In this document: in pieces, positions 36,064 through 45,675 of the stretch
Numbering within the stretch: the first letter of the stretch is position 1
How the letters are laid out: the number at the start of each line of letters is the position of its first letter
NCBI RefSeq assembly: GCF_008795985.1
Contig: NZ_VMHP01000001.1
Span: 1,922,001-1,986,000, forward strand
Direction: 5' to 3'
Source of the DNA: Marinobacter halotolerans
Lineage (GTDB): Bacteria > Pseudomonadota > Gammaproteobacteria > Pseudomonadales > Oleiphilaceae
DNA length: 64,000 nt
Position numbers and translations under genes: made by a program
Notes under the pieces: model-generated
Database searches by the model: none
Told to the model about the DNA's origin: nothing
The model's input: the letters and a program-made list of their open reading frames with translations, nothing else

Positions 36064-37554
36064 ATGAAACAGGTACCTCTCTACCTGGGCGGCGAGTTCG
36101 TCCAGTCCAGCACTGACCAATGGATCGACGTAACGGATCCCGCCACCAACGAAGTTATTGCCAAAGCACCCTGCACCACGGCCGAGGAAATGACCCGCGC
36201 CATCGAAAGCGCCAGCGAGACCTTCAAGGCCTGGAAAGAAACCCCGGTGTCCGAGCGGGCGCGGGTGATGATGCGCTACCAGGCACTGCTGAAAGAACAC
36301 CACGATGAAATCGCCGAGATTCTGTCCAGCGAGACCGGCAAGACCTTTGAAGACGCCAAGGGTGACGTCTGGAGGGGTATCGAGGTGGTGGAACACGCCG
36401 CCAACGTTCCCTCCATGATGATGGGTGAAACCGTGGAAAACGTGGCCCGGGAGATCGACACCTATTCCATCACGCAGCCCCTGGGCGTCTGTGCCGGTAT
36501 CACCCCGTTCAATTTTCCGGCGATGATTCCCCTGTGGATGTTCCCGCTGGCCATTGCCTGTGGTAATACCTTCATCCTCAAGCCTTCAGAGCAGGACCCA
36601 CTGACGCCGACCCGCCTGGCCGAGCTGTTCGAGGAAGCCGGCGCGCCGAAGGGGGTATTGCAGGTAGTTCACGGTGGCAAGGAGCAGGTCGACCGGCTGC
36701 TGACCGACCCTGCTATCAAGGCTGTTTCGTTTGTGGGTTCGGTCCCGGTTGGCCGGTATATCTATGAAACCGGGACTCGCAATATGAAGCGGGTGCAGAG
36801 CCTGGCCGGTGCCAAGAACCATATGGTGATTCTTCCGGACGCGAACAAGCAGCAGGTGATCAATGCTCTGGTAGGTGCGTCTGTGGGAGCGGCCGGTCAG
36901 CGCTGCATGGCGATTTCCGTGGCGGTATTCGTGGGCGAAGCCCAGCAGTGGATACCGGAGGTGAGAGACGCCCTGGCCGCGGCAAAACCCGGCGCCTGGA
37001 ACGACAAGGGAGCCAGCTATGGCCCCATCATCAGCCAGAAAGCCAAAGAGAAAATCGAGCACCTGATCGGACGCGGTGAAACAGAGGGCGCCAACCTGCT
37101 GCTCGATGGCCGCGGCTGCACCGTCGATGGCCTGCCGGACGGCAACTGGGTTGGCCCCACGCTCTTCTCTGGCGTGACCGAGGAGATGGAGATCTATCGG
37201 GAGGAAATCTTCGGCCCGGTTCTGTCCTGTATGGAAGTAGACAACCTTTCGGATGCCATCGCCCTGGTCAACCGCAGCCCCTACGGCAACGGTACCTCGC
37301 TGTTTACCAGTTCCGGTGGCGCGGCCCGGCGCTATCAGCACGAAATCGACGTGGGCCAGGTGGGCATCAACGTGCCGATTCCGGTACCGCTGCCGTTCTT
37401 CTCTTTCACCGGCTGGAAGGGTTCCTTCTACGGTGATCAGCACGCCTACGGCAAGCAGGCGGTGCGCTTCTATACCGAGACCAAAACCATCACCGCGCGC
37501 TGGTTCAGCAGCGATGCCGAGGCAGAAACCAACTTCTCCATTCGCATGCGATGA
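36064..37554 (+). CDS. mmsA: CoA-acylating methylmalonate-semialdehyde dehydrogenase MmsA
   Basis: Converts methylmalonate semialdehyde to propionyl-CoA in valine breakdown, using NAD and CoA. The 496-residue aldehyde dehydrogenase has the family N-terminus ([20 protein letters not shown], residues 4-23), [19 protein letters not shown], and the catalytic cysteine in [14 protein letters not shown] near residue 285. ATG 36064 with AGGGA upstream is the start; a longer frame from 35986 would begin in the promoter region. First gene of the mms operon, nine bases before the acyl-CoA dehydrogenase. Confidence 0.95.
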   Translation: MKQVPLYLGGEFVQSSTDQWIDVTDPATNEVIAKAPCTTAEEMTRAIESASETFKAWKETPVSERARVMMRYQALLKEHHDEIAEILSSETGKTFEDAKGDVWRGIEVVEHAANVPSMMMGETVENVAREIDTYSITQPLGVCAGITPFNFPAMIPLWMFPLAIACGNTFILKPSEQDPLTPTRLAELFEEAGAPKGVLQVVHGGKEQVDRLLTDPAIKAVSFVGSVPVGRYIYETGTRNMKRVQSLAGAKNHMVILPDANKQQVINALVGASVGAAGQRCMAISVAVFVGEAQQWIPEVRDALAAAKPGAWNDKGASYGPIISQKAKEKIEHLIGRGETEGANLLLDGRGCTVDGLPDGNWVGPTLFSGVTEEMEIYREEIFGPVLSCMEVDNLSDAIALVNRSPYGNGTSLFTSSGGAARRYQHEIDVGQVGINVPIPVPLPFFSFTGWKGSFYGDQHAYGKQAVRFYTETKTITARWFSSDAEAETNFSIRMR

Positions 37555-37562
37555 GGTGAGCC

Positions 37563-38729
37563 ATGAATTTCAACCTGACAGACGACCAGTTGGCGTTTCG
37601 ACAGGCGGCACGGTCTTTTGCGGAAAAGGCCATGGCGCCCCACGCCGCCAAATGGGACGCGGAGCACACCTTCCCCGTGGAAGTTATCCGCGAGGGTGCC
37701 CGGCTGGGTTTCTGTGGCATCTACACACCGGAAGCCCAGGGCGGCATGGGGCTTTCGCGATTGGACACCAGTGTGATTGTGGAAGAACTGGCGGCGGCCT
37801 GCCCCTCCACGGCGGCGTTCTTCACCATTCACAACATGGCCACCTGGATGGTGGCCAGTTTCGGCAGTGACCCGGTGAAGGAGAAAATTGCCCCCCGCAT
37901 GACCAGCGGCGAATGGCTGGGCTCCTACTGCCTGACCGAGCCCGGTGCGGGGTCGGACGCCGGCAACCTGCGTACCCGCGCCGAGAAAGACGGCGACAGC
38001 TACCTGATCAGTGGCAGCAAGGTGTTCATCTCCGGCGCCGGCGCTACCCAGATGCTGGTGGTGATGGCCCGGACCGGCAGCCAGGAAAGCGGCAGCAAAG
38101 GCGTGAGCGCCTTTGTGGTGCCAGCCGACGCGGACGGTATTCACTACGGCAAATGTGAAGAAAAAATGGGGTGGCACAGTCAGCCCACCCGCCAGGTGAC
38201 TTTTGAAAATGTGCGCGTGCCAGAAGCCAACCGACTGGGCGCAGAGGGCGAGGGCTTTCATATCGCCATGAAAGGCCTGGACGGCGGCCGCCTGAACATT
38301 GCCACCTGCTCCCTCGGCGGCGCCCAGGCGGCTCTGTTGCGGGCGCGGAACTATCTGCACGAGCGGGAACAGTTCGGCCAGCCCCTGGCCGGTTTCCAGG
38401 CCCTGCAGTTCAAGCTGGCGGATATGGCCACGCAGCTTGTGGCGGCCCGCCAGATGGTGCGTCTGGGTGCGTTCAAACTGGATACCGGCGACCCGGAAGC
38501 CACCCTGCATTGCGCCATGGCCAAGCAATTCGCCACCGATGCGTGTTTCGAGGTCTGCAACCAGGCCCTGCAACTGCACGGCGGCTATGGCTACATCCGC
38601 GAATACCCGCTGGAACGCTACGTGCGGGATTTGCGAGTGCATCAGATTCTGGAAGGTACCAACGAAATCATGCGTCTGATCGTTGCACGCCGGTTGCTGG
38701 AAGACGGCGTCGCTGAGGCTATCCAATAG
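37563..38729 (+). CDS. Acyl-CoA dehydrogenase, probable isobutyryl-CoA dehydrogenase
   Basis: A 388-residue FAD flavoprotein. CLTEPGAGSDAGNLRTRAE and the C-terminal LRVHQILEGTNEIMRLIVAR are acyl-CoA dehydrogenase signatures. The glutamate in EGTNE is in the position of the catalytic base in isobutyryl-CoA/short-branched enzymes. Its place directly after mmsA and before an enoyl-CoA hydratase fits oxidation of isobutyryl-CoA to methacrylyl-CoA in valine degradation. Electrons would pass to ETF, not encoded here. Confidence 0.9.
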   Translation: MNFNLTDDQLAFRQAARSFAEKAMAPHAAKWDAEHTFPVEVIREGARLGFCGIYTPEAQGGMGLSRLDTSVIVEELAAACPSTAAFFTIHNMATWMVASFGSDPVKEKIAPRMTSGEWLGSYCLTEPGAGSDAGNLRTRAEKDGDSYLISGSKVFISGAGATQMLVVMARTGSQESGSKGVSAFVVPADADGIHYGKCEEKMGWHSQPTRQVTFENVRVPEANRLGAEGEGFHIAMKGLDGGRLNIATCSLGGAQAALLRARNYLHEREQFGQPLAGFQALQFKLADMATQLVAARQMVRLGAFKLDTGDPEATLHCAMAKQFATDACFEVCNQALQLHGGYGYIREYPLERYVRDLRVHQILEGTNEIMRLIVARRLLEDGVAEAIQ

Positions 38730-38762
38730 CCCTCCAATAAAACAGGACACAGGGACTGCACC

Positions 38763-39542
38763 ATGAGCGAATTTTTGAAACTGGAAAAACGGGATCACGT
38801 GGCAGTGATCACCATCAGCAACCCACCGGCCAATACCTGGACCCTGGAATCGCTGACCCATCTGACCACCCTGGTGGAGGGCCTGAACGAAGATCGCGCT
38901 ATCTATGCCCTGGTGATCACCGGCGAAGGCGAAAAGTTCTTCTCCGCCGGGGCGGATCTGAAATCCTTCGCCGACGGTGATGCCGGCAATGCCAACGCCA
39001 TGGCCCAGGCCTTCGGTCAGGCGTTTGATGCACTGACCCGTTTCCGGGGCGTATCGATTGCGGCGATTAACGGCTACGCCATGGGCGGTGGCCTGGAATG
39101 CGCCCTGGCCTGTGATATCCGCATCGCCGAGGAACAGGCCCAGATGGCCCTGCCGGAAGCCACCGTGGGGTTGCTGCCCTGCGCCGGCGGCACTCAGAAC
39201 CTGCCCTGGCTGGTGGGAGAGGGCTGGGCCAAGCGCATGATTCTGTGCGGCGAACGGGTAAAAGCCGACAAGGCCCTGGCTATTGGCCTGGTGGAAGAAG
39301 TGGTTGGCACTGGCGAATCCCTCGACAAAGCGATGGCGCTGGCGGCGATGACGGCAAAGCAGAGCCCCTCGTCCATCGCCCGCTGCAAGACCCTGATCAT
39401 GAGCGCCCGGGATGGCCGCAGCCACGCCGATGGCTGGCGGATGGAACGGGAACTGTTCGTGGACCTGTTCAGCACCGAAGACCAGCGCGAAGGGGTGAAT
39501 GCGTTTCTTGAAAAGCGCACACCGCAGTGGAAAAACCGATAA
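38763..39542 (+). CDS. Enoyl-CoA hydratase, probable methacrylyl-CoA hydratase
   Basis: A 259-residue crotonase. FSAGADLKSFADGD and NGYAMGGGLECALACDIRIA form the oxyanion hole, and PEATVGLLPCAGGTQNLP carries the second catalytic acid region. It sits between the acyl-CoA dehydrogenase and 3-hydroxyisobutyryl-CoA hydrolase, so hydration of methacrylyl-CoA is the likely step. Confidence 0.88.
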   Translation: MSEFLKLEKRDHVAVITISNPPANTWTLESLTHLTTLVEGLNEDRAIYALVITGEGEKFFSAGADLKSFADGDAGNANAMAQAFGQAFDALTRFRGVSIAAINGYAMGGGLECALACDIRIAEEQAQMALPEATVGLLPCAGGTQNLPWLVGEGWAKRMILCGERVKADKALAIGLVEEVVGTGESLDKAMALAAMTAKQSPSSIARCKTLIMSARDGRSHADGWRMERELFVDLFSTEDQREGVNAFLEKRTPQWKNR

Positions 39543-39553
39543 CACAGAAGACT

Positions 39554-40636
39554 ATGACCGAAGCATCCGTAATTTTTGAAGAACACCCGGGTCACAACGG
39601 CTGGGTTCTGGGCGTAGCCCGACTGAACGCGGCCCAGTCCATGAACGCACTGACCCTGGACATGATTCGCGAGTTGCAGCCCCAGCTGGAGCGATGGGCG
39701 GAGGATGAGCGAATCGCCGCCGTGTGGCTGGAAGGCGCCGGCGAGAAAGCACTCTGTGCCGGTGGCGATATCGTGGCGCTTTACCGTTCCATGACCGAAT
39801 CTGCCCAGCCCGGCAGCGTCAAAAGCGAAGGCGAGCAGTTTTTTGATGAGGAATACCGCCTTGACTACCTGATCCACACCTACCCGAAGCCCGTCGTCGT
39901 ATGGGGCAATGGCATTGTGATGGGCGGTGGCCTGGGCCTGATGGTGGGCGGCTCCCACCGGGTGGTTACCGAGTACTCAAAGCTGGCCATGCCGGAAGTG
40001 GGTATTGGTCTGTATCCGGATGTGGGCGCAGGCTGGTTTCTGAACCGGATGCCCGGGCGCACCGGGTTGTTTTTGGGGCTGACCGGTGTGCGAATGAATG
40101 CGGCGGACGCCCTGTTTGTGGGGCTGGCGGACCGTTTTATTCCGCAGGAGCAGCGGGCCAACGTGCAAAGTGCGTTGCTGGTCAAAGACCTGAGACACAA
40201 TCCAGACGCCGGCGTTAGCCAGGTATTGCGACGTTTCGAGCGCGGTGGCGAGGCGTTGAAGCCCACCTCGCCGGTGCGGAACCATTTCGATGTGATCCAG
40301 ACCCTCACCGATGGCGATTCGCTACCCGAAGTGGTGAAGAATCTGGCCGACTACGCCGGTGACGATGAATGGCTTGTCAAAGCCCTGAAAACGGTTGAGA
40401 AGGCGTCTCCAACGTCCCTTTATCTGCACTGGCGACACTACCATCGCAGCGCCCACCTTGGCCTGGCCGAGGTATTTGATCAGGAGTTGCAGATGTCCCG
40501 CCGCTGCCTGGTGATGGGCGAGTTTGCGGAGGGGGTTCGGGCGCTTCTGATCGACAAGGACCTGAAGCCGCGCTGGCGTTTTCCGGGCCTTGAACAGGTT
40601 GATCCCAAGTGGGTGGATGAGTTTTTCACCGGTTAA
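39554..40636 (+). CDS. 3-hydroxyisobutyryl-CoA hydrolase
   Basis: A 360-residue crotonase-like thioesterase of the HIBCH type, longer than plain hydratases. Typical segments are LCAGGDIVALYRSM, GNGIVMGGGLGLMVGGSHRV, and MPEVGIGLYPDVGAGWFLNR (residues about 138-157). It releases 3-hydroxyisobutyrate from its CoA ester so that mmsB can oxidise it. ATG 39554 starts 11 bases after the previous stop; a frame extending to 39527 would overlap that gene. Confidence 0.92.
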   Translation: MTEASVIFEEHPGHNGWVLGVARLNAAQSMNALTLDMIRELQPQLERWAEDERIAAVWLEGAGEKALCAGGDIVALYRSMTESAQPGSVKSEGEQFFDEEYRLDYLIHTYPKPVVVWGNGIVMGGGLGLMVGGSHRVVTEYSKLAMPEVGIGLYPDVGAGWFLNRMPGRTGLFLGLTGVRMNAADALFVGLADRFIPQEQRANVQSALLVKDLRHNPDAGVSQVLRRFERGGEALKPTSPVRNHFDVIQTLTDGDSLPEVVKNLADYAGDDEWLVKALKTVEKASPTSLYLHWRHYHRSAHLGLAEVFDQELQMSRRCLVMGEFAEGVRALLIDKDLKPRWRFPGLEQVDPKWVDEFFTG

Positions 40637-40672
40637 AACACTCAGAACAGAACAACAACAAGGAGAACAGAC

Positions 40673-41566
40673 ATGGCGACCATTACCTTTATAGGTCTGG
40701 GCAACATGGGCGGCCCCATGGCCGGGAACCTGCTGAAAGCCGGCCACGAGCTGACCGTATTTGATTTGTCCGAATCCGCCGTAAAAACCCTGGTAGACCA
40801 GGGTGCCAAAACCGCTGACACGGTACTGGAGGCCGTAAGGGACGCCCAGGTGGTGATCACCATGCTGCCAGCCGGGCAGCATGTTGAAACCGTCTATCTG
40901 GGCGAGCACGGCCTGCTGGCGCACCTGCCGGCAGCTACCCTGGTGATTGATTCCTCCACCATTGCCCCGGAAACCTCCCGCTCCGTTGCTGATGCTGCCA
41001 GGTCAGCCGACATTACCTTGCTGGATGCTCCGGTGTCCGGTGGCGTCGCCGGGGCCAAAGCCGGCTCGCTGACCTTTATCTGTGGAGGTGAGGCTGAGGC
41101 TTTCGAGCGCGCCCGCCCGATTCTGGAGAACATGGGCAAGAACGTTTTCCATGCAGGTCCCAGCGGTGCCGGGCAGATCGCGAAGATCTGCAACAACATG
41201 CTGCTGGCCATCCAGATGGCGGGCACCAGTGAAGCCCTGGCCCTGGGCGTTAAAAACGGCCTGGACCCGGCCGTCCTGTCGGAAATCATGAAGAAAAGTT
41301 CCGGTGGCAACTGGGTGTTGAACGGCTACAACCCCTGGCCGGGGGTAATGGAAGCTGCGCCGGCTTCCAGGGATTACGCCGGCGGATTTCTGGTGAACCT
41401 GATGACCAAGGACCTGGGCCTGGCGATGGAAAATGCCACCGCCAACCATTCGCCGGTGCCGATGGGTTCCCTGGCACGTAACCTTTTCGAGTTCCACGCC
41501 GCACAGGGCAACGGTCAGCTGGATTTCTCCAGCATCCAGCGCTTTTATCGTCCGGATCCCGAGTGA
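40673..41566 (+). CDS. mmsB: 3-hydroxyisobutyrate dehydrogenase MmsB
   Basis: NAD-dependent oxidation of 3-hydroxyisobutyrate to methylmalonate semialdehyde, the step before MmsA. The 297-residue protein has the N-terminal dinucleotide fold FIGLGNMGGPMAGNLLKAG, the substrate loop LLDAPVSGGVAGAKAGSLTF, and the catalytic lysine region AGQIAKICNNMLLAIQM. AAGGAG stands before the ATG. Last gene of the mms operon; a hairpin spans its stop codon. Confidence 0.96.
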   Translation: MATITFIGLGNMGGPMAGNLLKAGHELTVFDLSESAVKTLVDQGAKTADTVLEAVRDAQVVITMLPAGQHVETVYLGEHGLLAHLPAATLVIDSSTIAPETSRSVADAARSADITLLDAPVSGGVAGAKAGSLTFICGGEAEAFERARPILENMGKNVFHAGPSGAGQIAKICNNMLLAIQMAGTSEALALGVKNGLDPAVLSEIMKKSSGGNWVLNGYNPWPGVMEAAPASRDYAGGFLVNLMTKDLGLAMENATANHSPVPMGSLARNLFEFHAAQGNGQLDFSSIQRFYRPDPE

Positions 41567-41573
41567 TCCGGAC
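41550..41573 (+). terminator. Hairpin at the end of the mms operon
   Basis: A 9-bp stem (GTCCGGATC with GATCCGGAC, six-base loop) spans the mmsB stop codon. No U tract follows, so it may be a transcript-end stabiliser or a weak terminator. Confidence 0.45.
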
Positions 41574-41627
41574 GACGGGTTTGGTTAAACTGTTTGCTCA
41601 CTTTTTATCGCGGCGGTTACCTTTACC

Positions 41628-42116
41628 ATGTCCCTTTTCCCTACAGACGACGGCGAGAACGATCTGTTCACCTCTCGAACAGATCCAGACAGCCCCTTCG
41701 GAACCTATGCGCCTTTCAGTTTTGAGCTGGAGGGCAAGGTGTGGCCCACCGTCGAGCACTATTTTCAGGGCATGAAGTTCAGCGATGAAGCCCGGCAGGA
41801 AAAGATTCGGGCAGCCGAATCGCCCGCGCTTGCCAGGAAGCTTGGCCGCAAGCGCAGCAAAAGCTTCCGCAAGGACTGGAAAGAAGTTCGTCAGACCATC
41901 ATGACCCGGGGAGTCTATACCCGCTGCCGGACACACCCTGAGCTAGCCGACGCCCTTCTGGAAACCGGTGACCAGAAGATTGTCGAAAACAGCAACTTTG
42001 ACTATTTCTGGGGCTGTGGCAGGGACAGGCGGGGCAATAATGCCTACGGACGGGTGTTGATGAATGTGCGGGCAAAGCTGAGCGAAGAGCGGGCATCCCC
42101 AGAGGATGCCCGTTAA
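41628..42116 (+). CDS. NADAR/YbiA-family N-glycosidase-like protein
   Basis: A 162-residue NADAR (DUF1768) protein. PFGTYAPFSFELEGKVWPTVEHYFQGMKF (split about 24-52) and the C-terminal FDYFWGCGRDRRGNNAYGRVLM are family hallmarks. Relatives such as E. coli YbiA hydrolyse toxic riboflavin-biosynthesis intermediates; others act on ADP-ribose derivatives. Single gene, immediately followed by the convergent mechanosensitive channel gene. Confidence 0.88.
   Translation: MSLFPTDDGENDLFTSRTDPDSPFGTYAPFSFELEGKVWPTVEHYFQGMKFSDEARQEKIRAAESPALARKLGRKRSKSFRKDWKEVRQTIMTRGVYTRCRTHPELADALLETGDQKIVENSNFDYFWGCGRDRRGNNAYGRVLMNVRAKLSEERASPEDAR
42091..42111 (+). terminator. Terminator-like hairpin at NADAR gene end
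   Basis: An 8-bp stem (GGGCATCC with GGATGCCC, five-base loop) covers the last codons of the NADAR gene, followed at a distance by CTTCTTTTTT. Probably stops transcription between the two convergent genes. Confidence 0.5.
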
Positions 42117-42974
42117 CTACCCTTCTTTTTTCGCGGAATAGTCCGTATCCGCAAAAACCTCCGACAGAATGGTCTGTTCAATGTAACTGCGCTGACCTGA
42201 TTTGGCGGGCAGCCTGACGGTCAGGTGAATTTCGCCGGCAGCCGGGGTGTGAATGGTGACTCGTGGGTCAACGGAAGGCACTTCCAGGCCGCGGGACACG
42301 CCGAACTTGTTCATGTGTTTCCGGACTGACTCCAGGTAAGGCTCACACTGTCGGTTGGCGGCGGCCAGCAGGGCTGCCTGGGCCGCTTGCCATTTGTCTT
42401 CCCGTTTGAAAGGCACGGTAAACATGTGGAAGTCCCAGTGGTCGGTAAAGCTCTCGTTGACGACCGGCTCGGAGACGAACAGGGCGTTCGGTATCACGAT
42501 CATTCGCCCGGTGCGCTGATGGCCGGTTTTGCCGGGGCCGACTTCCAGAATGGTGGTTGCCAGCAGGGTCTGGTCGATGACATCCCCCCGAAAATCCTTT
42601 ACCTGAATGCGATCCCCCAGATTAAAGGACCCCGCGCCGCTTTTCAGAATGGCGCCTGATACACAAAGGATCAGCTCTTTGGTGGCAACCACGAAGGCCA
42701 CCGCAATGGCGACGATAGACAGCGCCAGTGACCGGATCTGGTCACCCCAGATCAGTGCCAGCCCCAGTACCGCCAACAACAGAAAACCATTGCGGAAGTT
42801 CACCAGCAAGCGCCCGCGCAATTCAGCAGACGCGACATTCCGGCGGATGAAGCGGGCGGTCAGTGTGCGAAGAATAACAATCGCCAGAATCAGCAGGCCG
42901 GTGCTGATCAGCAGTCGTAGCATGTTATCCGGAAGCGACAGATTTTCGGGCACGAAGGCCAGGCTTTCGAGCAT
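42117..42974 (-). CDS. Mechanosensitive ion channel family protein
   Basis: A 285-residue MscS-family protein with three to four membrane segments in the first 110 residues, and a cytoplasmic beta domain with GSFNLGDRIQVKDFRGDVID, the family signature after the pore helix. It probably releases solutes on hypo-osmotic shock, in keeping with the salt-adapted lifestyle suggested by the tea operon. It lacks the long N-terminal region of MscK-type proteins. Confidence 0.85.
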   Translation of the reverse strand: MLESLAFVPENLSLPDNMLRLLISTGLLILAIVILRTLTARFIRRNVASAELRGRLLVNFRNGFLLLAVLGLALIWGDQIRSLALSIVAIAVAFVVATKELILCVSGAILKSGAGSFNLGDRIQVKDFRGDVIDQTLLATTILEVGPGKTGHQRTGRMIVIPNALFVSEPVVNESFTDHWDFHMFTVPFKREDKWQAAQAALLAAANRQCEPYLESVRKHMNKFGVSRGLEVPSVDPRVTIHTPAAGEIHLTVRLPAKSGQRSYIEQTILSEVFADTDYSAKKEG

Positions 42975-43073
42975 GTTTCAGTTCCGTGACAGGTACGTTA
43001 AATGATGCATTGTCACGGGAAATTGCCCGGCCTGCTATAGTCATATTCCCTTGACTGAGGCCTGGAGTGAGAC

Positions 43074-44252
43074 ATGTCTCAAAGTATGGAATTGACTGAA
43101 CGGATCGAGCAGATCCGCGACCTTACCCCGCTGGATGCCGCCGAAGAACTTGTCGCGCTGTCCGCGGACGATATCCAGTTCATCCTGTCGCGACTGCCGT
43201 CGGACCAGGCGCTGGCCATCGCCTCCCATCTGGCCCAGGTTGCTGCGCCGGATGAGGCCGCCACCCGGGCCGTCATTTCCGGTATGGAAGCCACCATCGG
43301 GGAGTTGATGACCCCGGTTACCGCGACGCTGCCGGAAGACTATACCGTTGCCGAGGCGCTGACCTTTATGGTGAAAAGTGCCGACGTTACCGAGATCAGT
43401 TACATCTTCGTGACCAGCAGCGACCGGCTGGTGGGCGTCGTGGGCATGCGGGACCTGATTCTGGCGAAACCCTCTGAAACCCTGTCCGCGATTATGGTGC
43501 GGGAACCCTTCGCCTTCCAGCAGGAAACTCCGGTGGAAGACGCGGTCAGCGAGGTGATGTACCGCCACTACCGTATGTACCCGGTGGTGGATGATGACAA
43601 TCAGGTGGTGGGCGAGGTGCGTGGCTGGAAGCTTTACGAACGCGTGGCTTCCGTACTCAGCGCCCAGGCCGGCTCCCAGTATGGCGTGGCAAAGGAAGAG
43701 CAGATCAACACCCCGGTGCTGGCCGCTTTCCGTATGCGCCACCCCTGGCTGCAGGTCAACCTGATCACCGCGTTCGCGGCGGCCTTTGTGGTGGGCATGT
43801 TCGAGAGCACCATCACCCAGATTGTTGCGCTGGCGGCTTTTCTGCCGGTGCTGGCCGGGCAGAGTGGCAACACCGGTTGCCAGGCGCTGGCGATCACTCT
43901 GCGCGGCATGACGCTGGGGCAGATTAACGATTACCCGGTGCGGCGGCTGTTCCGCAAGGAAATCCTATTGGGGGCGCTTAACGGCGCGGCGGTCGGGGTG
44001 ATCGCCGGCATCGCGATGTTTGCCTACGCCATGTCCACCGGTTCCGCCAACCCGGCCATGTTGGGGCTGGTCATCTTCATTGCCATGATCGGCGCCTGCA
44101 TGGGCAGCGGAATATTCGGGGTCGCGGTGCCGCTGGTGCTGAAACGCTTTGGCGCCGACCCCGCCACCGCCAGCAGCATCTTTCTGACCACCTTCACCGA
44201 TATTATCGGTATGGGCCTGATGCTGTTTCTGGCCACCTCGCTGGTGCTCTAG
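43074..44252 (+). CDS. mgtE: MgtE-family magnesium transporter
   Basis: A 392-residue Mg2+ channel. An N-terminal helical domain (short compared with other MgtE proteins) is followed by two CBS domains (about 75-195; IGELMTPV and YRMYPVVDDDNQVVGEV). Five membrane helices then carry the pore motif ESTITQIVALAAFLPVLAG-QSGNTGCQ. The C-terminus overlaps the convergent MFS gene by four bases. Confidence 0.88.
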   Translation: MSQSMELTERIEQIRDLTPLDAAEELVALSADDIQFILSRLPSDQALAIASHLAQVAAPDEAATRAVISGMEATIGELMTPVTATLPEDYTVAEALTFMVKSADVTEISYIFVTSSDRLVGVVGMRDLILAKPSETLSAIMVREPFAFQQETPVEDAVSEVMYRHYRMYPVVDDDNQVVGEVRGWKLYERVASVLSAQAGSQYGVAKEEQINTPVLAAFRMRHPWLQVNLITAFAAAFVVGMFESTITQIVALAAFLPVLAGQSGNTGCQALAITLRGMTLGQINDYPVRRLFRKEILLGALNGAAVGVIAGIAMFAYAMSTGSANPAMLGLVIFIAMIGACMGSGIFGVAVPLVLKRFGADPATASSIFLTTFTDIIGMGLMLFLATSLVL

Positions 44253-45580
44253 CGAGTGCCGGCGTCTGCCGTGTTCTCTTTGCTGGTGCCGGCGTCAGGC
44301 ACTGTTAGCATCAGCAAAAAACCAGCCAGGAAAAATAGCAGAATCGTGCTCATGCCCCAGCGCTGGCTGCCGGTAGCGGCGGTGACAGCGCCCACCAGAA
44401 GTGGCCCGGCAAAGGCTGTCGCTTTGCCCGAGAAAGTAAACAGGCCGAACATCTGGTTGCGAAGGTGCTGCGGCGCGGCGCGGGCCAGATGGGATCGGCT
44501 GGCCGCCTGAAGCGGGCCGACGAAAATGCCCAGCGTCATGCCGAACACCCAGAACCAGAGCTCGCTCTGCACCACCAGTATCGCCGTGGCGCTTGCCCCG
44601 ATGCCTGCCAATGACAGAAAAATCGTATTCCGGCCGCCGATGGCATCATCGACCCAGGCAAAAACCAGGGCGCCCAGGCCGGCAGTGACGTTCAGGGCAA
44701 TGCCGAACTGCAGCACCTCGGTCTGGCTCATGTTGAAGGTTCCTGCGGCGTAAACTCCACCGAAGGTGAACACCGTGGCAAGGCCATCGGTGTACAGCAT
44801 GCGCGCCACCAGAAACCGCAGAATATGGCCGTATTCCCGGGCCTTGGCCAGGGAGTCTTTCAGCTGGCCAAGGCCCGCCTTCAACGCCTGGCCGGCGGAC
44901 AGCCCGGAAGACGGCTGGTCGGGCGTCAGAAAGAATAGCGGTAATGCAAACACCAGGTACCAGACCGCCACCAGAACGAAAGTGGCCCTCACGTGTTCTG
45001 CTTCTTCCCGGTTCAGCCCCAGGAATGACGGATCGGCCTCCACGAATCCGAACAGGGCCACAACCAGGCAGACAACGCCGCCGACATAGCCAAGGCCCCA
45101 GCCCCAGCCGGACCAGCGGCCAAGCTTTGCGGGAGCGGCCAGATCGGGCAGCATGGTGTTGTAGAAGATAAACGCGAATTCGGCTCCGAGAATACCCAGG
45201 CTGACCCAGATCACCGCCCACCAGAAATCCCCCATGCCCGGCTCCACAAACCAGAGCATGCCACTGGCCAGCACGCATAGGAGGGTAAAGCCGACAAGCC
45301 ATGGCTTGCGGCGCCCGGACCGGTCCGCAATGGCACCCAGAACCGGTGCTGCCACCGCAATCACGACACCGGTAATGCCGACAATGTTGCCCCAGTATTC
45401 CGTGCCGGCCACCTTTTCGCCAACCACCGACTGGCTGAAGTAGCGGGCAAACACAAAGGTCAGGATGATGGTGAAAAAGGCGCTGTTAGCCCAGTCATAA
45501 AGCGCCCAGGACCATAGCGCTTTGCGGGATGCCCCGACAGTGGTGCCGCCGTTTTCGTGTTTTTCCTGCGTTGTCTGCAT
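44249..45580 (-). CDS. MFS transporter, UMF1-like
   Basis: A 443-residue, 12-helix transporter of the UMF1/Atg22-like branch of the major facilitator superfamily: ALYDWANSAFFTIILTFVFARYF near the N-terminus is diagnostic. Substrate unknown; some relatives move amino acids. ATG 45580 is chosen; earlier starts up to 45619 lack a ribosome site. Monocistronic. Confidence 0.85.
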   Translation of the reverse strand: MQTTQEKHENGGTTVGASRKALWSWALYDWANSAFFTIILTFVFARYFSQSVVGEKVAGTEYWGNIVGITGVVIAVAAPVLGAIADRSGRRKPWLVGFTLLCVLASGMLWFVEPGMGDFWWAVIWVSLGILGAEFAFIFYNTMLPDLAAPAKLGRWSGWGWGLGYVGGVVCLVVALFGFVEADPSFLGLNREEAEHVRATFVLVAVWYLVFALPLFFLTPDQPSSGLSAGQALKAGLGQLKDSLAKAREYGHILRFLVARMLYTDGLATVFTFGGVYAAGTFNMSQTEVLQFGIALNVTAGLGALVFAWVDDAIGGRNTIFLSLAGIGASATAILVVQSELWFWVFGMTLGIFVGPLQAASRSHLARAAPQHLRNQMFGLFTFSGKATAFAGPLLVGAVTAATGSQRWGMSTILLFFLAGFLLMLTVPDAGTSKENTADAGTR

Positions 45581-45675
45581 AAAAACCATCCGTTGACCGG
45601 GCTGAGCTCTATTCTTCACTATAACTGTCAGTGAACCCTATGTCTGGGGGAGCCAAAGCCGGACCGGATGTCCCG

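Noticed and set aside
37470..39545. Long minus-strand open frame (about 690 codons) opposite the mms genes
   Set aside because: It lies exactly antisense to clear mms genes in high-GC codon phase and has no recognisable family sequence.
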